Part shown: piece after piece, positions 8,066 to 18,451 of the stretch
Layout: each line of letters begins with the position of its first letter
Position numbering within the stretch: position 1 is the stretch's first letter
From: an uncultured Lachnospiraceae bacterium
GTDB taxonomy: Bacteria > Bacillota > Clostridia > Lachnospirales > Lachnospiraceae
DNA: 38,766 nt
Reading direction: 5' to 3'
Assembly: GCA_900554925.1 (NCBI GenBank)
Contig: USJG01000005.1
Location: forward strand, 1 to 38,766
Notes under the pieces: model-generated
Told to the model about the DNA's origin: nothing
The model's database searches: none
What the model saw: the letters and a program-made list of their open reading frames with translations, nothing else
Translations under genes and position numbers: made by a program

Positions 8066-8620
8066 CTAGTCTTCTTTAGTAAGACTTGAAGATTTCGCTC
8101 CCACCGCTGAATAACCTACGCAGAGCAATGTTCCTAAAATACCTATGATAATAATATTTCCAACAAATGCCCATGCTCCCTGAGCAAATACCTTGTTGGC
8201 AGGTTCTGCATAAATCAGAATATCAAGAACAGGCGCAACCAAAATCCAGGCTGCCGCATTGGCGATCACCTGAACCACATTAAACAGTGTGATGGTTTTA
8301 GCATTTCCAAATCCACCTTCTTTTATTGCATATTTAGAAGCAAAGGCGCCAATTGCAAAGCCCACAACCGCCTCAGGGAATACCCAGCTCCACCATACGC
8401 TTCCATAAAACATCGCATCCCCCAGAAAATGTCCAAGCAGCCCGACGATTCCTCCTACAATAGGCCCGAATACAGCGGCCAGGAACGCCATGATCGCCAT
8501 ACGGGGCTGTAAATAGGTGTTGGGAATCGGTGTGGGAATCTGAATTTCTGTCAGTGCAACAAACAGCGCTGTTCCAATGCCGATTGCAACTACTTCTTTA
8601 ATACCAAATTTTAATTTCAT
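8066..8620 (-). CDS. UPF0397-family ECF transporter S-component
   Basis: Integral membrane substrate-binding subunit of 184 residues. 'VVAIGIGTALFVAL', 'PNTYLQPRMAIMAFLAAVFGPIVGGIVGLLGH' taken as separate conserved blocks, and 'FYGSVWWSWVFPEAVVGFAIG' are hallmarks of the UPF0397 family, known only as predicted vitamin-type ECF specificity proteins. It is followed by the double ATPase and EcfT, a normal ECF operon. Only 35 bases separate it from the end of addA, with GGAGG before the ATG and no riboswitch. The substrate therefore cannot be read from regulation. A thiamine-related precursor is possible because of the neighbouring thiT, but this is only contextual. Confidence 0.85.
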   Translation of the reverse strand: MKLKFGIKEVVAIGIGTALFVALTEIQIPTPIPNTYLQPRMAIMAFLAAVFGPIVGGIVGLLGHFLGDAMFYGSVWWSWVFPEAVVGFAIGAFASKYAIKEGGFGNAKTITLFNVVQVIANAAAWILVAPVLDILIYAEPANKVFAQGAWAFVGNIIIIGILGTLLCVGYSAVGAKSSSLTKED

Positions 8621-8655
8621 GATAAAATCCTCCTCATAATTTTCTTTTGTCTTTT

Positions 8656-11600
8656 TCAGTATAACACAATCTCTCTGCCCAGTGCAAAAGAATATATAAT
8701 TTTCTCCGCTACCTTTTTGCCGGTAAGACGCTCAAGGGCCCTGGCATAATAATCTAACTGTATCTGATACCTTTTGATCAGCTCCTCCGGTGTCTTTACC
8801 ACGTCTGTTTTGTAGTCTGCCACCACAATATTTCCATTTTCCTCAAAAAACACATCAATAATTCCCTGGATCAGCACCTTTTCACTGTGGGGGAACTGCT
8901 CCCCTAAGCTGTCCGCGCCGATTCCAAGTACAAAGGGCTGCTCTCTTTTCAGCTTTCCCTTCTCCTGCGCCCGGGCCATCCTTAAGGCCAGGCTGCTGCT
9001 GACGAAGGTCTCTATTTTGGCAAAGGAGATACTTTCCCGCCACCTGCTGTCAAGAACCTCTTCCTGTACAAAATGATCCAGCTGGCAGTTGATTTCATCT
9101 CTCAAAGAAATTCCCTTCTCTCTGTCATCCTGACTGTCTTTCCGCAAATCCTCCTGTCCCATCCATTTTTTCAGAGCACGAAGATCCAGAAGCTCCATCA
9201 CCTTATGGTAAGCGCTTCCTCTGTCCGAACCTGTCATTCCTTCCTCGCTCTTAATAAAAGAAGGAATGTAAGGTACCACCTCCGGCTCCTCAAATAATGC
9301 CCTGGTAAATGGGGTTTCACCTGCTGTTGACTGATCTGGTAAATTATACATTGCCTTTTTCTTAAGTTCTGACACCGTAGTTTTAATAAATAAATTTGAT
9401 AAAAACTGATAAGGATACGTTCTTGCAAATTTTTCCGACAGCAGCGTCATGATCTCATTATCCTTTTCGGTCATCTTATCAGCCTGCGGTACGGAGGAAA
9501 GCAGCTTCTGTTTCCGTCCCATTTCCTGCGCAGCCCCCCTAATCGCCTTCTGCAATATATCCTGTGGAGCTATCAGGCAGACCTTATCAAGGCAGGGAAA
9601 CAGAAAATCCAGATAACACCCTGCCTCAGACAGTTCAGAAAAGGATACCTTTTCTTCCTCTCCCCCTTGCTGCTTAAAAGCCTTCTTCTGCTCCCACTGC
9701 TCCTTAAACTTTTCAAGGTCGGAGGTCATGGCTGTAAGGATCAGCTTTTCCCTGGCTCTTGTCATGGCTACATACAGTATGCGCATTTCCTCTCCCAAGG
9801 CGTCCATTTTCAATTTTAATGCCACTGCCTTTTTCTTAAGAGTATGGCTTTGAATACGCAGGGAACTGTCAATATAGTCCACTCCTACTCCCATATCGAT
9901 ATCCGCGATCAACCTGCCGCTTACATCCTGCATATTAAATTTCTTTGAAAGGCCGGCTACAAAGCACACCGGAAATTCCAGTCCCTTACTCTTATGAATG
10001 CTCATAATGCGCACAACGTCCGCATTTTCATCCAGTACATCAGCCTCGCCATAATCCACTTCGTACTTCTCTAACTGTTCTACATACCGGAGAAAATGAA
10101 ACAGTCCATAGTAGCTGGTGCTTTCAAAGGCCGCCGCTTTTGTCAGAAGCATTTCCACGTTTGCTCTTCTCTGCTGCCCTCCTGGACGGGCTGTTACATA
10201 ATCCAGATAGCCGGTATCCATGAGAATTTCCTGAATCAGCTTATGGATGGGAGTATAGGCCGTTTTCTGCCTGTACCTGAGAAGCTTTGCCATAAATTCC
10301 TGTACCTTTTCCTGCAAAGGGCCTTCATATCCTGTCAGCAGCTCATATAAGGGTGCTTTTTTGTCCCCGGCACGCAGGCAGGCAATTTCTTCCTCCGAAA
10401 ATCCTCCAAAAAAGGACTTTAAGGTACCATAAAGGGGAATATCCTGCAAAGGATTATCAATTACATGAAGAAGCTGCATCAGCACCTTGATCTCTACTGC
10501 CTGAAAATAACCTGTGCGGGAGGCCACATAAGCCGGAATCCCCTCTTTTTCAAGCCTGCTTTTAAATTCCTCCGCCCAGCCCGAGGTGGTTCGCAGTAAG
10601 ATCACCATGTCGCCATAGCGCACCGGCCTTAACTGTCCGGTAGCTTTATCCGTAACCAGAAAGGCCTCATACAGTTCCCTTATTTTCTGTGCAATTACCG
10701 AAGCCTCCTGCTCTCTTGCGCTTAAGGAGGAGTCTGTGTCCTTTCCTATCACAAGGTATTCTGTTTCATAAGAAGAATCTGTATCTTTTTCAAAAACAGC
10801 CCCCGGATAAAGTGCCGCCTCCTGATCGTACTCTACTCCCCCAAGCTCCTTTCCCATGATCCCATAAAAAAGCTGATTTACACTGTCAAGCACCTGATGC
10901 CGGCTTCTGAAGTTTTTGTGGAGATCAATTCTTTGACTTGTTGAGTCATCTTTAGAATAACAGTTGTATTTTTCCATAAAAAGCTCAGGCCTTGCCAGGC
11001 GGAACTTATAAATACTCTGCTTCACATCCCCAACCATGAAACGGTTAAAATTCCCCTCTTCTTCGCCGGAAATGCTTTTCAGCAAAAGCTCCTGGACCAG
11101 ATTGCTGTCCTGATACTCGTCAATAAGGATCTCATGGAAATACTGTCGGTACTCCCTGGCGGCTGCTGTAGGCCTGGGATTTCCATTTTCATCCTTTGCA
11201 AGAAGGATATTTAAGGCAAAATGCTCCATATCATGAAAATCTATGATATTTTCCTTTCGTTTTTTCTCATCCAGCTTCTGTTTATAGCGGACTACCAGAT
11301 AAAGCAGCTCCTCTACGTTAGAAGCTGCCTTCCCCATCCTCTCTACCACCTGTTCCGGAGAGAAAAGCAGATAAGAAGTCTTTAAATTCTCTAACTGCCC
11401 TTTAATCTTTTTCCGAAGCTGCTGTACCCTTTCCCTGCATAAGGGATTTACCGTATCATCCTTTTTGGAAGGCAGCCTTCCAAAGGAGATCGTCTCAAAG
11501 GCCTCATAATATTCCTGAAGGCTGGCCGGCTTTAAAAGATGGGTGAGCATTTCTCTTTCTTTTTCCAGCATCTGCCCGTACATATAGGGGCCATCGGGCC

Positions 11601-12318
11601 TTTCACAGATATGTATGGCAGTGTCCATGTCCTTTACGCATTGCCTGGAAATCCTCTTTAAATAAGCCACCAGATACTGGCACCAGTCCGTGTTTTCCAT
11701 TTCGGAAACACTCGTTATTTTATAATCCCGGGCACATCCATCGATCCATTCTTCCGGCCAGGGACAGCTCATGGAGAACTCATAAAGCTTACCGATATAT
11801 TCCTCTAAAAGCCGGTCGTTGCTTCCTCCGGAAAAATACTCCACACAGTCTGTAAATTCTCTGGTTCTTTCCTGATACTGTTCCTCCAAAAGCTCCGCCA
11901 TCACATCCTGCTTAAGCAGCTTAAGCTCTCCCTCATCGGCCACGCGAAATCCGGGATCAAGCCCTATATCATTAAAATTATTTCTTATCACAAACAGGCA
12001 AAAGCTGTCTATGGTGGTGATCTGTGCATTATGCAAAAGGGCGGACTGCTTTTGAAGGTGTGCGTTTGAAGGTTCTTTTTCCAGCTCCCTGCCAATTGCC
12101 TGACTGATCCTCTCCCGCATCTCTGCCGCCGCTGCATTGGTGAAGGTCACTACCAGCAGGCGGTCAACATCTACCGGATACTCCCTATCCGTAATCATGC
12201 TCACAATACGTTCCACCAGAACTGCGGTTTTTCCGGAACCGGCAGCTGCTGAAACCAGAATATTTCTGTTACGCAATTCAATTACCTTTTGCTGTTCAGG
12301 TGTAAAAGCAACTGCCAT
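8656..12318 (-). CDS. addA: ATP-dependent helicase/nuclease subunit A (AddA)
   Basis: Helicase-nuclease subunit of AddAB, the Gram-positive counterpart of RecBCD, which resects double-strand breaks to Chi-like sites for recombination. Length 1220 residues is normal. The UvrD-type motif I is 'SAAAGSGKTAVLVERI' (Lys near 30), motif II 'ILIDEYQDSN' lies near residue 400, motif III 'FMVGDVKQSIYKFR' follows, and motif VI 'RILYVAMTRAREKLIL' is near 850. The C-terminal RecB-type nuclease has 'GIIDVFFEENGNIVVADYKTD' ending near 1170, including the catalytic Asp and DYKT residues. The start ATG has AAAGGA upstream inside the end of addB. The two genes are 2 bases apart. Confidence 0.97.
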   Translation of the reverse strand: MAVAFTPEQQKVIELRNRNILVSAAAGSGKTAVLVERIVSMITDREYPVDVDRLLVVTFTNAAAAEMRERISQAIGRELEKEPSNAHLQKQSALLHNAQITTIDSFCLFVIRNNFNDIGLDPGFRVADEGELKLLKQDVMAELLEEQYQERTREFTDCVEYFSGGSNDRLLEEYIGKLYEFSMSCPWPEEWIDGCARDYKITSVSEMENTDWCQYLVAYLKRISRQCVKDMDTAIHICERPDGPYMYGQMLEKEREMLTHLLKPASLQEYYEAFETISFGRLPSKKDDTVNPLCRERVQQLRKKIKGQLENLKTSYLLFSPEQVVERMGKAASNVEELLYLVVRYKQKLDEKKRKENIIDFHDMEHFALNILLAKDENGNPRPTAAAREYRQYFHEILIDEYQDSNLVQELLLKSISGEEEGNFNRFMVGDVKQSIYKFRLARPELFMEKYNCYSKDDSTSQRIDLHKNFRSRHQVLDSVNQLFYGIMGKELGGVEYDQEAALYPGAVFEKDTDSSYETEYLVIGKDTDSSLSAREQEASVIAQKIRELYEAFLVTDKATGQLRPVRYGDMVILLRTTSGWAEEFKSRLEKEGIPAYVASRTGYFQAVEIKVLMQLLHVIDNPLQDIPLYGTLKSFFGGFSEEEIACLRAGDKKAPLYELLTGYEGPLQEKVQEFMAKLLRYRQKTAYTPIHKLIQEILMDTGYLDYVTARPGGQQRRANVEMLLTKAAAFESTSYYGLFHFLRYVEQLEKYEVDYGEADVLDENADVVRIMSIHKSKGLEFPVCFVAGLSKKFNMQDVSGRLIADIDMGVGVDYIDSSLRIQSHTLKKKAVALKLKMDALGEEMRILYVAMTRAREKLILTAMTSDLEKFKEQWEQKKAFKQQGGEEEKVSFSELSEAGCYLDFLFPCLDKVCLIAPQDILQKAIRGAAQEMGRKQKLLSSVPQADKMTEKDNEIMTLLSEKFARTYPYQFLSNLFIKTTVSELKKKAMYNLPDQSTAGETPFTRALFEEPEVVPYIPSFIKSEEGMTGSDRGSAYHKVMELLDLRALKKWMGQEDLRKDSQDDREKGISLRDEINCQLDHFVQEEVLDSRWRESISFAKIETFVSSSLALRMARAQEKGKLKREQPFVLGIGADSLGEQFPHSEKVLIQGIIDVFFEENGNIVVADYKTDVVKTPEELIKRYQIQLDYYARALERLTGKKVAEKIIYSFALGREIVLY

Positions 12319-12320
12319 TG

Positions 12321-15300
12321 TTATTCCTTTCCTTTCTCCATTTCTTCCTTCATTTTCTCAAGCAGTTCCTCCTTTGGCGGATTTTCAAGCAAACGAATAT
12401 CATATCCGGCCACCTTTTCCTCAAAATCGCAGACTCCTCTGTAAGCGCAGTAGGTACAGGACTGCTTTCCTCCCTGCTCACAGGGATTGATTTCAACATT
12501 GCCCTCCAGAATCTCTCTTCCGAACTGCCTGATCTTATAATTAACAAACTGGGATACCGTCTCGTAATCTTCCCTGGCAATGGTACTTGACCTGACAGAA
12601 AAGCTTCCGTCCTTTTTTCGCTCTACCGGCACCACCAGAGACTTATCCGTGAAATTTTTATCTAAGAGACTTACCACCTTCTCATCCTCGCTGACAATAC
12701 CGGTGGTTCTTAATTCCTTAAGGATTTCCTGATTGATCTCTTCCTCTGTAAGCTCCTCCTGCACCCTGATCAGGGGATCGCTTACATGATAATAAAGAAG
12801 CGCCGCCGGCACAACTTCCTTATCCGGATGATTTTTCCTTTCCATTTCAGCCGCCACATTCATATACACCACAAGCTGAAGCTGTAATCCATAGTAAAGA
12901 GCTGCCAGATCAAACCTTTTGCTGCCGGACTTATAATCGATCACCTTCACATAAACGTGCTCTTTGTCCTGGCAGGTATCAATACGGTCAATTCTGCCCT
13001 TAAGCTTCATCTTTTCTCCTTCAGACAGGGCAATGTTTACCGACTCTAAGTTCTCCACCTTTGAAAAGGACATTTCAAAAGAAGCGGGAATAAAATCTCC
13101 CTCCCGCAATTGTGCTTTTAAGGTTCTGATGGTTCTCTTTAAGATCCGGTACATGCGCTCTGTCATATATTCATAACGGGCACTGCTGTAAAGGACCGTC
13201 TCCCCATATGCCATTGTGCAGGCGTCCAACGCCTCTTTTAAAAGCCTGTCCCCTTCCTCCTTCGGAAAGTCGAACCAGGTATATTTATTTTCTGCAAGTT
13301 TTCCTGCAAAAGCCTCCAGCACTTCATGGAATATATTTCCTAAATCTACCTGTTCAAAGCTGTATTCATCACGTTCCTTCAGCATAAGCCCATATTGCAG
13401 GAAATGTGAATAAGCACAGGCCGCATACTTTTCCAGCCGGCTGACACTGTTCTCCAGCATGGTTCCATACAGGGCTCTTGCCACAGCCTTTGCAAGAGGT
13501 TTATGCTCGTAATGCGCAAAGGCGGCCTCAGACAATTTTTCCGCATAGGGGCTATATTCCTCATCCTTCGCATACAACCGGTACAAAGAATATAATTCCT
13601 GCTGACTTAATGTTCCTTCCCTGCCAGAGGCATAGTCCCGCAGTTCCTCCGCCAAAAGCGTTAACCCATCCTTTTTCCCTATGATCTGTTCAAAGGCATT
13701 TTCAATAACGATTGCTTTTTTAATTTCTGTCTGTGGGAAAAGTTTTTTTACCGTGTCGATCAGGTAGGAGGGTCTTATGCTTTTTCCCTGGCTGTTGATT
13801 CTTGCCCAGGAAAGATACAGCCTGTCCGAGGGTTTGGTCATATTCATATATAAGTACAGTCTCTGAATATACATCTGCTGTCTTGGCGTGGGAGCCAGTT
13901 CAAATTCCGACTGCTGCAAAAATTCCCTGTCTATATCGGACAGGATGCCGCCTTTACTTCCACTCCTTGGAATGTTCCCGTCATTCACTCCTAAAAAGAA
14001 CAATACTTTCACCTGTTTTAAACGGCTTCTTTCCATATCGCCTACTACGATCCGATCCACGCTTCCCGGAATAATTCCCACTTCTATTTCTTCAAACCCG
14101 GCGTCTAATATATCCGCAAACTCTCTTAAAGTCATTTTCTCATCTGACAAAAGCGCCATGATCTGTTCTAAAAGCTCCATTACCAGCCTGTATATCTGTG
14201 CATATTCCCTGGCCCGCTCCCCATCGCCCTTTTCCCTGAAATAGTTTTCATAGCCTGCCAACTTTTCCTGAATACTTCCCGCCACAATAAAATCATAGAG
14301 AGTTTTTACCATTTCTCCGGCAGTTTCTTTCTTTTCAAGAAGCGGGGCGATCTGCTCCATTAAACAATTGCGAGTGTTATTTATTTTTTCCAGAAGGGCT
14401 AACTGCTGGTCATCTTCTTTTCTCACAAAGGACTGGCTCCATTTTTTCTTTCCACGGATGCCATAGGCCAGCACATAATTTTCCAGGCGGTCAATTTCCT
14501 CCGGCAAAAATCCCGTCAAACCACAGCGAAGATAATGGAAAACTGTTTCATAGGAAAAATCTCCCAACACCATTTTCAGGGCGCTGCGTATGTATTCAAT
14601 AAAGGGATTCAGCAAAAGGCCTCTTGTTTTATCCATAAATAATGGAATATCATACACAAGGGCTTCCCTTTCAAAATAGTCCCCGTAGGTTTCCAGATCC
14701 CCTGTCACCACGGCAATATCCCGATAATTGTACCCTTGCAAAAGCACCAGTTTTTTGATCCGGATACAGACCTGCCTCACTTCCATGGCGGGATTTAGTG
14801 CCTCAGACAGGAAAATATTTTTTTGTTCCCCTTTAAAAGGCTTAGCCGGATAGCGAAACAGATTTTGTTCAAGATGAGCCATAGGCTTATTATCCTTAAA
14901 TCTGGGCAGGGGATCATTTTTGATATAAATGTCGCTGTCTCTTTCAATTCCGGCTTCCTTTGCCAGCTGGCATAAATCTCCCGTTGTCTTTTTGCTGAGA
15001 TAAAACAGTTCCTGTTCCCCGCCGATCTTAAAAGGATTTTCCTGAATATCAATTGTTATGGAAACAATAACCCTTTTGGTCAATCTTAAAAGCTCCTGAA
15101 TCAACCGGTACTGGATCGGGGTAAATCCCGTAAAACCGTCGAAAACAATGACACTGTTTTTGATGATTTCTGATCTCCCTACCGCTCTGGTTAAAAGCTC
15201 CAGGGTTTCCTCTGTGGTGATAAAGCGATCCCGTATATAGTCGTTAAATCCTTTATAAACTACCTCCAGATCCTTTAATTTATAATACAGGGCGCCTCGT

Positions 15301-15743
15301 CCCTTTGCGAACTCTGCCAGCTTTCCCACTTCCGCAGCACTGATGCCATATTGCTTAAACTCTGAAACAGCAGATTTTATTTCATGGATATAACCAATTT
15401 TATTCAGATTCTTTCCGATTACAGGCATTTCCTCCTTAAGAGATGCCGCCACCTTTCTGAGCACAAGGTTTTTTCCTGTATCGTCCAAAACAGGTTTTGA
15501 ACCATAGCCAGTTTCTTCAAAAATCCGATGGGCCAGACGTCCAAAGCTTAGCACGTCGATATTCATGATACCCCCGCAATCGCTGGCATTTACCAGATCC
15601 ACCTGGGTCTGCATGGTAAACTGATCCGGCACCAGAAACAGAAAATTGCACTCCGGCTCCTTCTTCGCCCATGCCAAAATATCCTTATGCAGTTGTCTGC
15701 TCTTTCCAGAGCCCGATCCGCCAAAATAAAACTGTAATCCCAT
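12321..15743 (-). CDS. addB: ATP-dependent helicase/nuclease subunit B (AddB)
   Basis: Second subunit of the AddAB recombination complex, 1140 residues. An N-terminal Walker A (GGSGSGKSRQLH) opens the inactive helicase-like region. The C-terminal nuclease has 'GRIDRIDTC' and 'VKVIDYKSGSKRFD'. The Fe-S staple cysteines are visible: one in 'YAACAYSHF' near residue 776 and three in 'CTYCAYRGVC' near 1098. I choose the ATG at 15743 over the GTG two codons upstream because AGGAG is correctly spaced only for the ATG. It is first of the addB-addA pair and 34 bases after the HAD gene, so it may be part of a long transcript. Confidence 0.96.
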   Translation of the reverse strand: MGLQFYFGGSGSGKSRQLHKDILAWAKKEPECNFLFLVPDQFTMQTQVDLVNASDCGGIMNIDVLSFGRLAHRIFEETGYGSKPVLDDTGKNLVLRKVAASLKEEMPVIGKNLNKIGYIHEIKSAVSEFKQYGISAAEVGKLAEFAKGRGALYYKLKDLEVVYKGFNDYIRDRFITTEETLELLTRAVGRSEIIKNSVIVFDGFTGFTPIQYRLIQELLRLTKRVIVSITIDIQENPFKIGGEQELFYLSKKTTGDLCQLAKEAGIERDSDIYIKNDPLPRFKDNKPMAHLEQNLFRYPAKPFKGEQKNIFLSEALNPAMEVRQVCIRIKKLVLLQGYNYRDIAVVTGDLETYGDYFEREALVYDIPLFMDKTRGLLLNPFIEYIRSALKMVLGDFSYETVFHYLRCGLTGFLPEEIDRLENYVLAYGIRGKKKWSQSFVRKEDDQQLALLEKINNTRNCLMEQIAPLLEKKETAGEMVKTLYDFIVAGSIQEKLAGYENYFREKGDGERAREYAQIYRLVMELLEQIMALLSDEKMTLREFADILDAGFEEIEVGIIPGSVDRIVVGDMERSRLKQVKVLFFLGVNDGNIPRSGSKGGILSDIDREFLQQSEFELAPTPRQQMYIQRLYLYMNMTKPSDRLYLSWARINSQGKSIRPSYLIDTVKKLFPQTEIKKAIVIENAFEQIIGKKDGLTLLAEELRDYASGREGTLSQQELYSLYRLYAKDEEYSPYAEKLSEAAFAHYEHKPLAKAVARALYGTMLENSVSRLEKYAACAYSHFLQYGLMLKERDEYSFEQVDLGNIFHEVLEAFAGKLAENKYTWFDFPKEEGDRLLKEALDACTMAYGETVLYSSARYEYMTERMYRILKRTIRTLKAQLREGDFIPASFEMSFSKVENLESVNIALSEGEKMKLKGRIDRIDTCQDKEHVYVKVIDYKSGSKRFDLAALYYGLQLQLVVYMNVAAEMERKNHPDKEVVPAALLYYHVSDPLIRVQEELTEEEINQEILKELRTTGIVSEDEKVVSLLDKNFTDKSLVVPVERKKDGSFSVRSSTIAREDYETVSQFVNYKIRQFGREILEGNVEINPCEQGGKQSCTYCAYRGVCDFEEKVAGYDIRLLENPPKEELLEKMKEEMEKGKE

Positions 15744-15777
15744 GTACACTCCTGTTATGTAAACCTTTTACTGCTGT

Positions 15778-16587
15778 TTATAAAAATGGTATCATCTCTT
15801 TAACAGAGTCAAAAATTAAATCAGGAATTATTTTTGATTCCTGTACTTCTTTCATTCCCGCTTCTCCGCTGAGCACCAAAATCCCTGTATAACCATTATT
15901 AACCCCCGCTGCCACGTCGGTATACAGCCGGTCGCCTACCATGGCCGTCTGCTCTTTGGTCACACCGCAGCGCTTAACCAAATAATCCATAATATCTCCG
16001 TTGGGCTTGCCAATAATGTGATCCGGATAGCGAAAAGCAGAGGCGTGGATAAAGGCGTGAATTGCTCCCGCATCCGGAATAAATCCGGTTTCCGTAGGAC
16101 AATTATAATCAGGATGAGTAGAGATATAGGGAAGTCCTTCCCTTACCAGATCGCACACTCTGCACATTTTCTCATAGGTAAGGGTCGTATCAAAGCCCAC
16201 TACCACAAGCTCTGCCTCCCTGTCCGCTAACGGGATTCCCTGTTCCTCAAATTCTGCTCTCAGTAACTGGTTTCCCAGAAGATACACCTTTTTCCCCGGA
16301 AAATTCCTTTTCACATAATCTATGGTTGCCTGGCCGGAGGTTATGATTTTATCTTCTCCCACTAAAAGCCCCATTCTCTCCAGCTTTTCCACATATGCCC
16401 CGGCATTTTTAGAAGAGTTGTTGGTAAGAAACACATACTTCTTCCCTGCCCTCTCCAGCGCCTTAAGAAAATCCCCTGCCCCCTCGATCCATTTTTCTCC
16501 CAGATAAATGGTTCCATCCATATCCAGTGCAAAGCAGGTGATTTCTTTTAAAATTCCCCTTTCATCCACATTCACTTCCGGTATCAT
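15778..16587 (-). CDS. HAD-family sugar phosphatase, NagD/AraL type
   Basis: Cytoplasmic haloacid dehalogenase-family phosphatase of 269 residues. Motif I 'FALDMDGTIYLG' carries the nucleophile and acid Asp near residues 22 and 24. Motif II is 'VFLTNNSSKN'. Motif III is 'IGKPNGDIMDYL', and motif IV is 'AMVGDRLYTDVAAGVNNG'. The C2 cap between residues about 80 and 180 places it in the NagD/p-nitrophenyl-phosphatase subfamily, whose members dephosphorylate small sugar phosphates or nucleotides; the substrate is unknown. The ATG at 16587 has AAAGGA seven bases before it; an ATG six codons earlier (16605) has no ribosome binding site. Confidence 0.88.
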   Translation of the reverse strand: MIPEVNVDERGILKEITCFALDMDGTIYLGEKWIEGAGDFLKALERAGKKYVFLTNNSSKNAGAYVEKLERMGLLVGEDKIITSGQATIDYVKRNFPGKKVYLLGNQLLRAEFEEQGIPLADREAELVVVGFDTTLTYEKMCRVCDLVREGLPYISTHPDYNCPTETGFIPDAGAIHAFIHASAFRYPDHIIGKPNGDIMDYLVKRCGVTKEQTAMVGDRLYTDVAAGVNNGYTGILVLSGEAGMKEVQESKIIPDLIFDSVKEMIPFL

Positions 16588-16617
16588 ATCCTGTTCCTTT
16601 CCCATTGACAGACAAGC

Positions 16618-18420
16618 TTAAATTTCTCTGGTAATATGCTTAAGCCACATACCCTCCTCCGGGCTCAAAAAGGGAGATAGTCTTTCATAAACCTGCCTGT
16701 GATATTCATTGAGTCTCTCCTTATCCTTATCATCAAGCATCGTGATATCCAAAGCCTCCAGGTCTATGGGAACACAGGTCAGGTCCTCAAAATACATAAA
16801 CTGGCCATATTCATTGGCCTCGCCTTTCCGGCACAAAAGTTCATTTTCAATCCTGATCCCATGTCTTCCTTCTATATAAATTCCCGGTTCATCCGTGGTA
16901 ACCATTCCTTCCTCCAGCACCGCATTATCCTGATAATCCGGCATAAGCCTCCATCTGAAGCTGTTGGGTCCTTCATGCACATTCAAAAGATAACCTACGC
17001 CGTGCCCGGTGCCGTGCTTATAATCAAGGCCATGCTCCCAGAGCACTTCTCTTGCTTTCATATCAAGATTTACCCCTCTGCACCCGTAAAGGAACCAGCT
17101 GCTTTTTAAGTTGAGCATCGCCCGAAGCACCAGAGTAAAATGCTTTTTCATTTCTCCGGTAACCGGCCCTAACGCAAAGGTTCTTGTAACATCCGTAGAC
17201 CCCTCCAGATAATGGCCTCCGCTGTCAACCATAAGCAGTCCCTCCGGCTTGATTTCCGCGCAGTCCTCCTTAGAAGCGCTGTAATGGATCACAGCGGCGT
17301 TTGCGCCATAAGCGCAGATAGTCTCAAAGCTTGGCTCTATAAAATTTTCATTTTCCCTGCGCAGGGCTTCCAGATATTCTGCCGCGCTTACCTCAGTCAT
17401 GGGTATTTTCCCTACATTTTTCTTAAGCCAGTACATGAAACGGGTAACCGCAATCCCGTCTTTCAAATGGGCTTTTCTTAAATTTTCCATTTCCCTCTGG
17501 TTTTTCACTGCCTTCATAAGAGAGGTTGGATTGGGCCTGTCTATAATCACCGCATTGCCCGAAAGCTCCTTATCAAGCCGATAGCTGATCCGTGCCCTGC
17601 AAAGCAGAATCTTTTCTCCATGAATCCGGGACACATACTGATAAAAATTGTTATAGGAAAGCAGCGTAACTTTGTTATTTTCCAGATACTGCCTTATCTC
17701 CCTGGGAAAGGCCTTAGATGGCTCCTGTTCCTCCCTGGCAAAAAGCAGCACCTGATCCATGGTAAGCACACAGAAAGCCAATACCACAGGACAGTTTTCC
17801 ACATCATTTCCACGAATGTTTAAAAGCCATGCAATGTCATCCAGCGATGTTAAGATATGCATGGTTGCCCCTTCTTCTCTCATCTTTTTTCTGACTCTTT
17901 CGACCTTGGCAGATGCACTTTCTCCGCTGTAACATTCAGGGAGACAAAATACCCTGTGATGCTCAAGGGCCGGACGATCGCTCCATATGCCTTCCGCTAA
18001 GTCTTTATCCCAGATTATTTTTCCCTTTTTCGCTTTCAGGATTTTCTCATAGCTGTCTCCGTCATCTGCCATCACTACTCTGCCGTCAAATCCAAGGGTT
18101 TCCCCCTCCCCCAGGTACTGGTTAAGATATTGCTTTAGATCCGGCACCTGTGGTTCTCCCATTTTCATAAGACAAATGCCGCTGCCTGAAAGCTCCTTTG
18201 CCGCCTGAATAAAGTATCTGCCATCCGTAAAGAGCGCCGCCTTATCTTTCGTTACCACTAAGGTTCCCGCTGATCCGGTAAATCCGCTGAAATATTTTCT
18301 GGCCATAAAAAAGCTGCTGACATATTCACTGTCATGATAATCCGATGTAGGTATCAGATAACAGTCTATCCCAGCCGCCTTCATACTTTCTCTTAGTTTA
18401 CATAATCTGTCTTGTATCAT
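16618..18420 (-). CDS. Xaa-Pro aminopeptidase (M24B, three-domain type)
   Basis: Metallopeptidase releasing N-terminal residues before proline. At 600 residues it is the long, three-domain form similar to eukaryotic XPNPEP1 rather than the ~440-residue PepP. Two creatinase-like N-terminal domains (about 1-310) precede the pita-bread catalytic domain. Metal ligands are all present: two Asp in 'MVDSGGHYLEGSTDVTRTF', His in 'GTGHGVGYLLNVHEGP', and two Glu in 'TTDEPGIYIEGRHG' and 'IRIENELLC'. The C-terminal 60 residues are also typical of the long form. It lies between spoVAE and the HAD gene, with gaps of about 30 bases, and is probably co-transcribed with both. Confidence 0.93.
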   Translation of the reverse strand: MIQDRLCKLRESMKAAGIDCYLIPTSDYHDSEYVSSFFMARKYFSGFTGSAGTLVVTKDKAALFTDGRYFIQAAKELSGSGICLMKMGEPQVPDLKQYLNQYLGEGETLGFDGRVVMADDGDSYEKILKAKKGKIIWDKDLAEGIWSDRPALEHHRVFCLPECYSGESASAKVERVRKKMREEGATMHILTSLDDIAWLLNIRGNDVENCPVVLAFCVLTMDQVLLFAREEQEPSKAFPREIRQYLENNKVTLLSYNNFYQYVSRIHGEKILLCRARISYRLDKELSGNAVIIDRPNPTSLMKAVKNQREMENLRKAHLKDGIAVTRFMYWLKKNVGKIPMTEVSAAEYLEALRRENENFIEPSFETICAYGANAAVIHYSASKEDCAEIKPEGLLMVDSGGHYLEGSTDVTRTFALGPVTGEMKKHFTLVLRAMLNLKSSWFLYGCRGVNLDMKAREVLWEHGLDYKHGTGHGVGYLLNVHEGPNSFRWRLMPDYQDNAVLEEGMVTTDEPGIYIEGRHGIRIENELLCRKGEANEYGQFMYFEDLTCVPIDLEALDITMLDDKDKERLNEYHRQVYERLSPFLSPEEGMWLKHITREI

Positions 18421-18451
18421 TTTTACCTGTCCTTTTTCTTTGGCAAGCAGC

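Noticed and set aside
8621..8655. Riboswitch or promoter before the UPF0397 gene
   Set aside because: Only 35 bases are available and they hold just a ribosome binding site.
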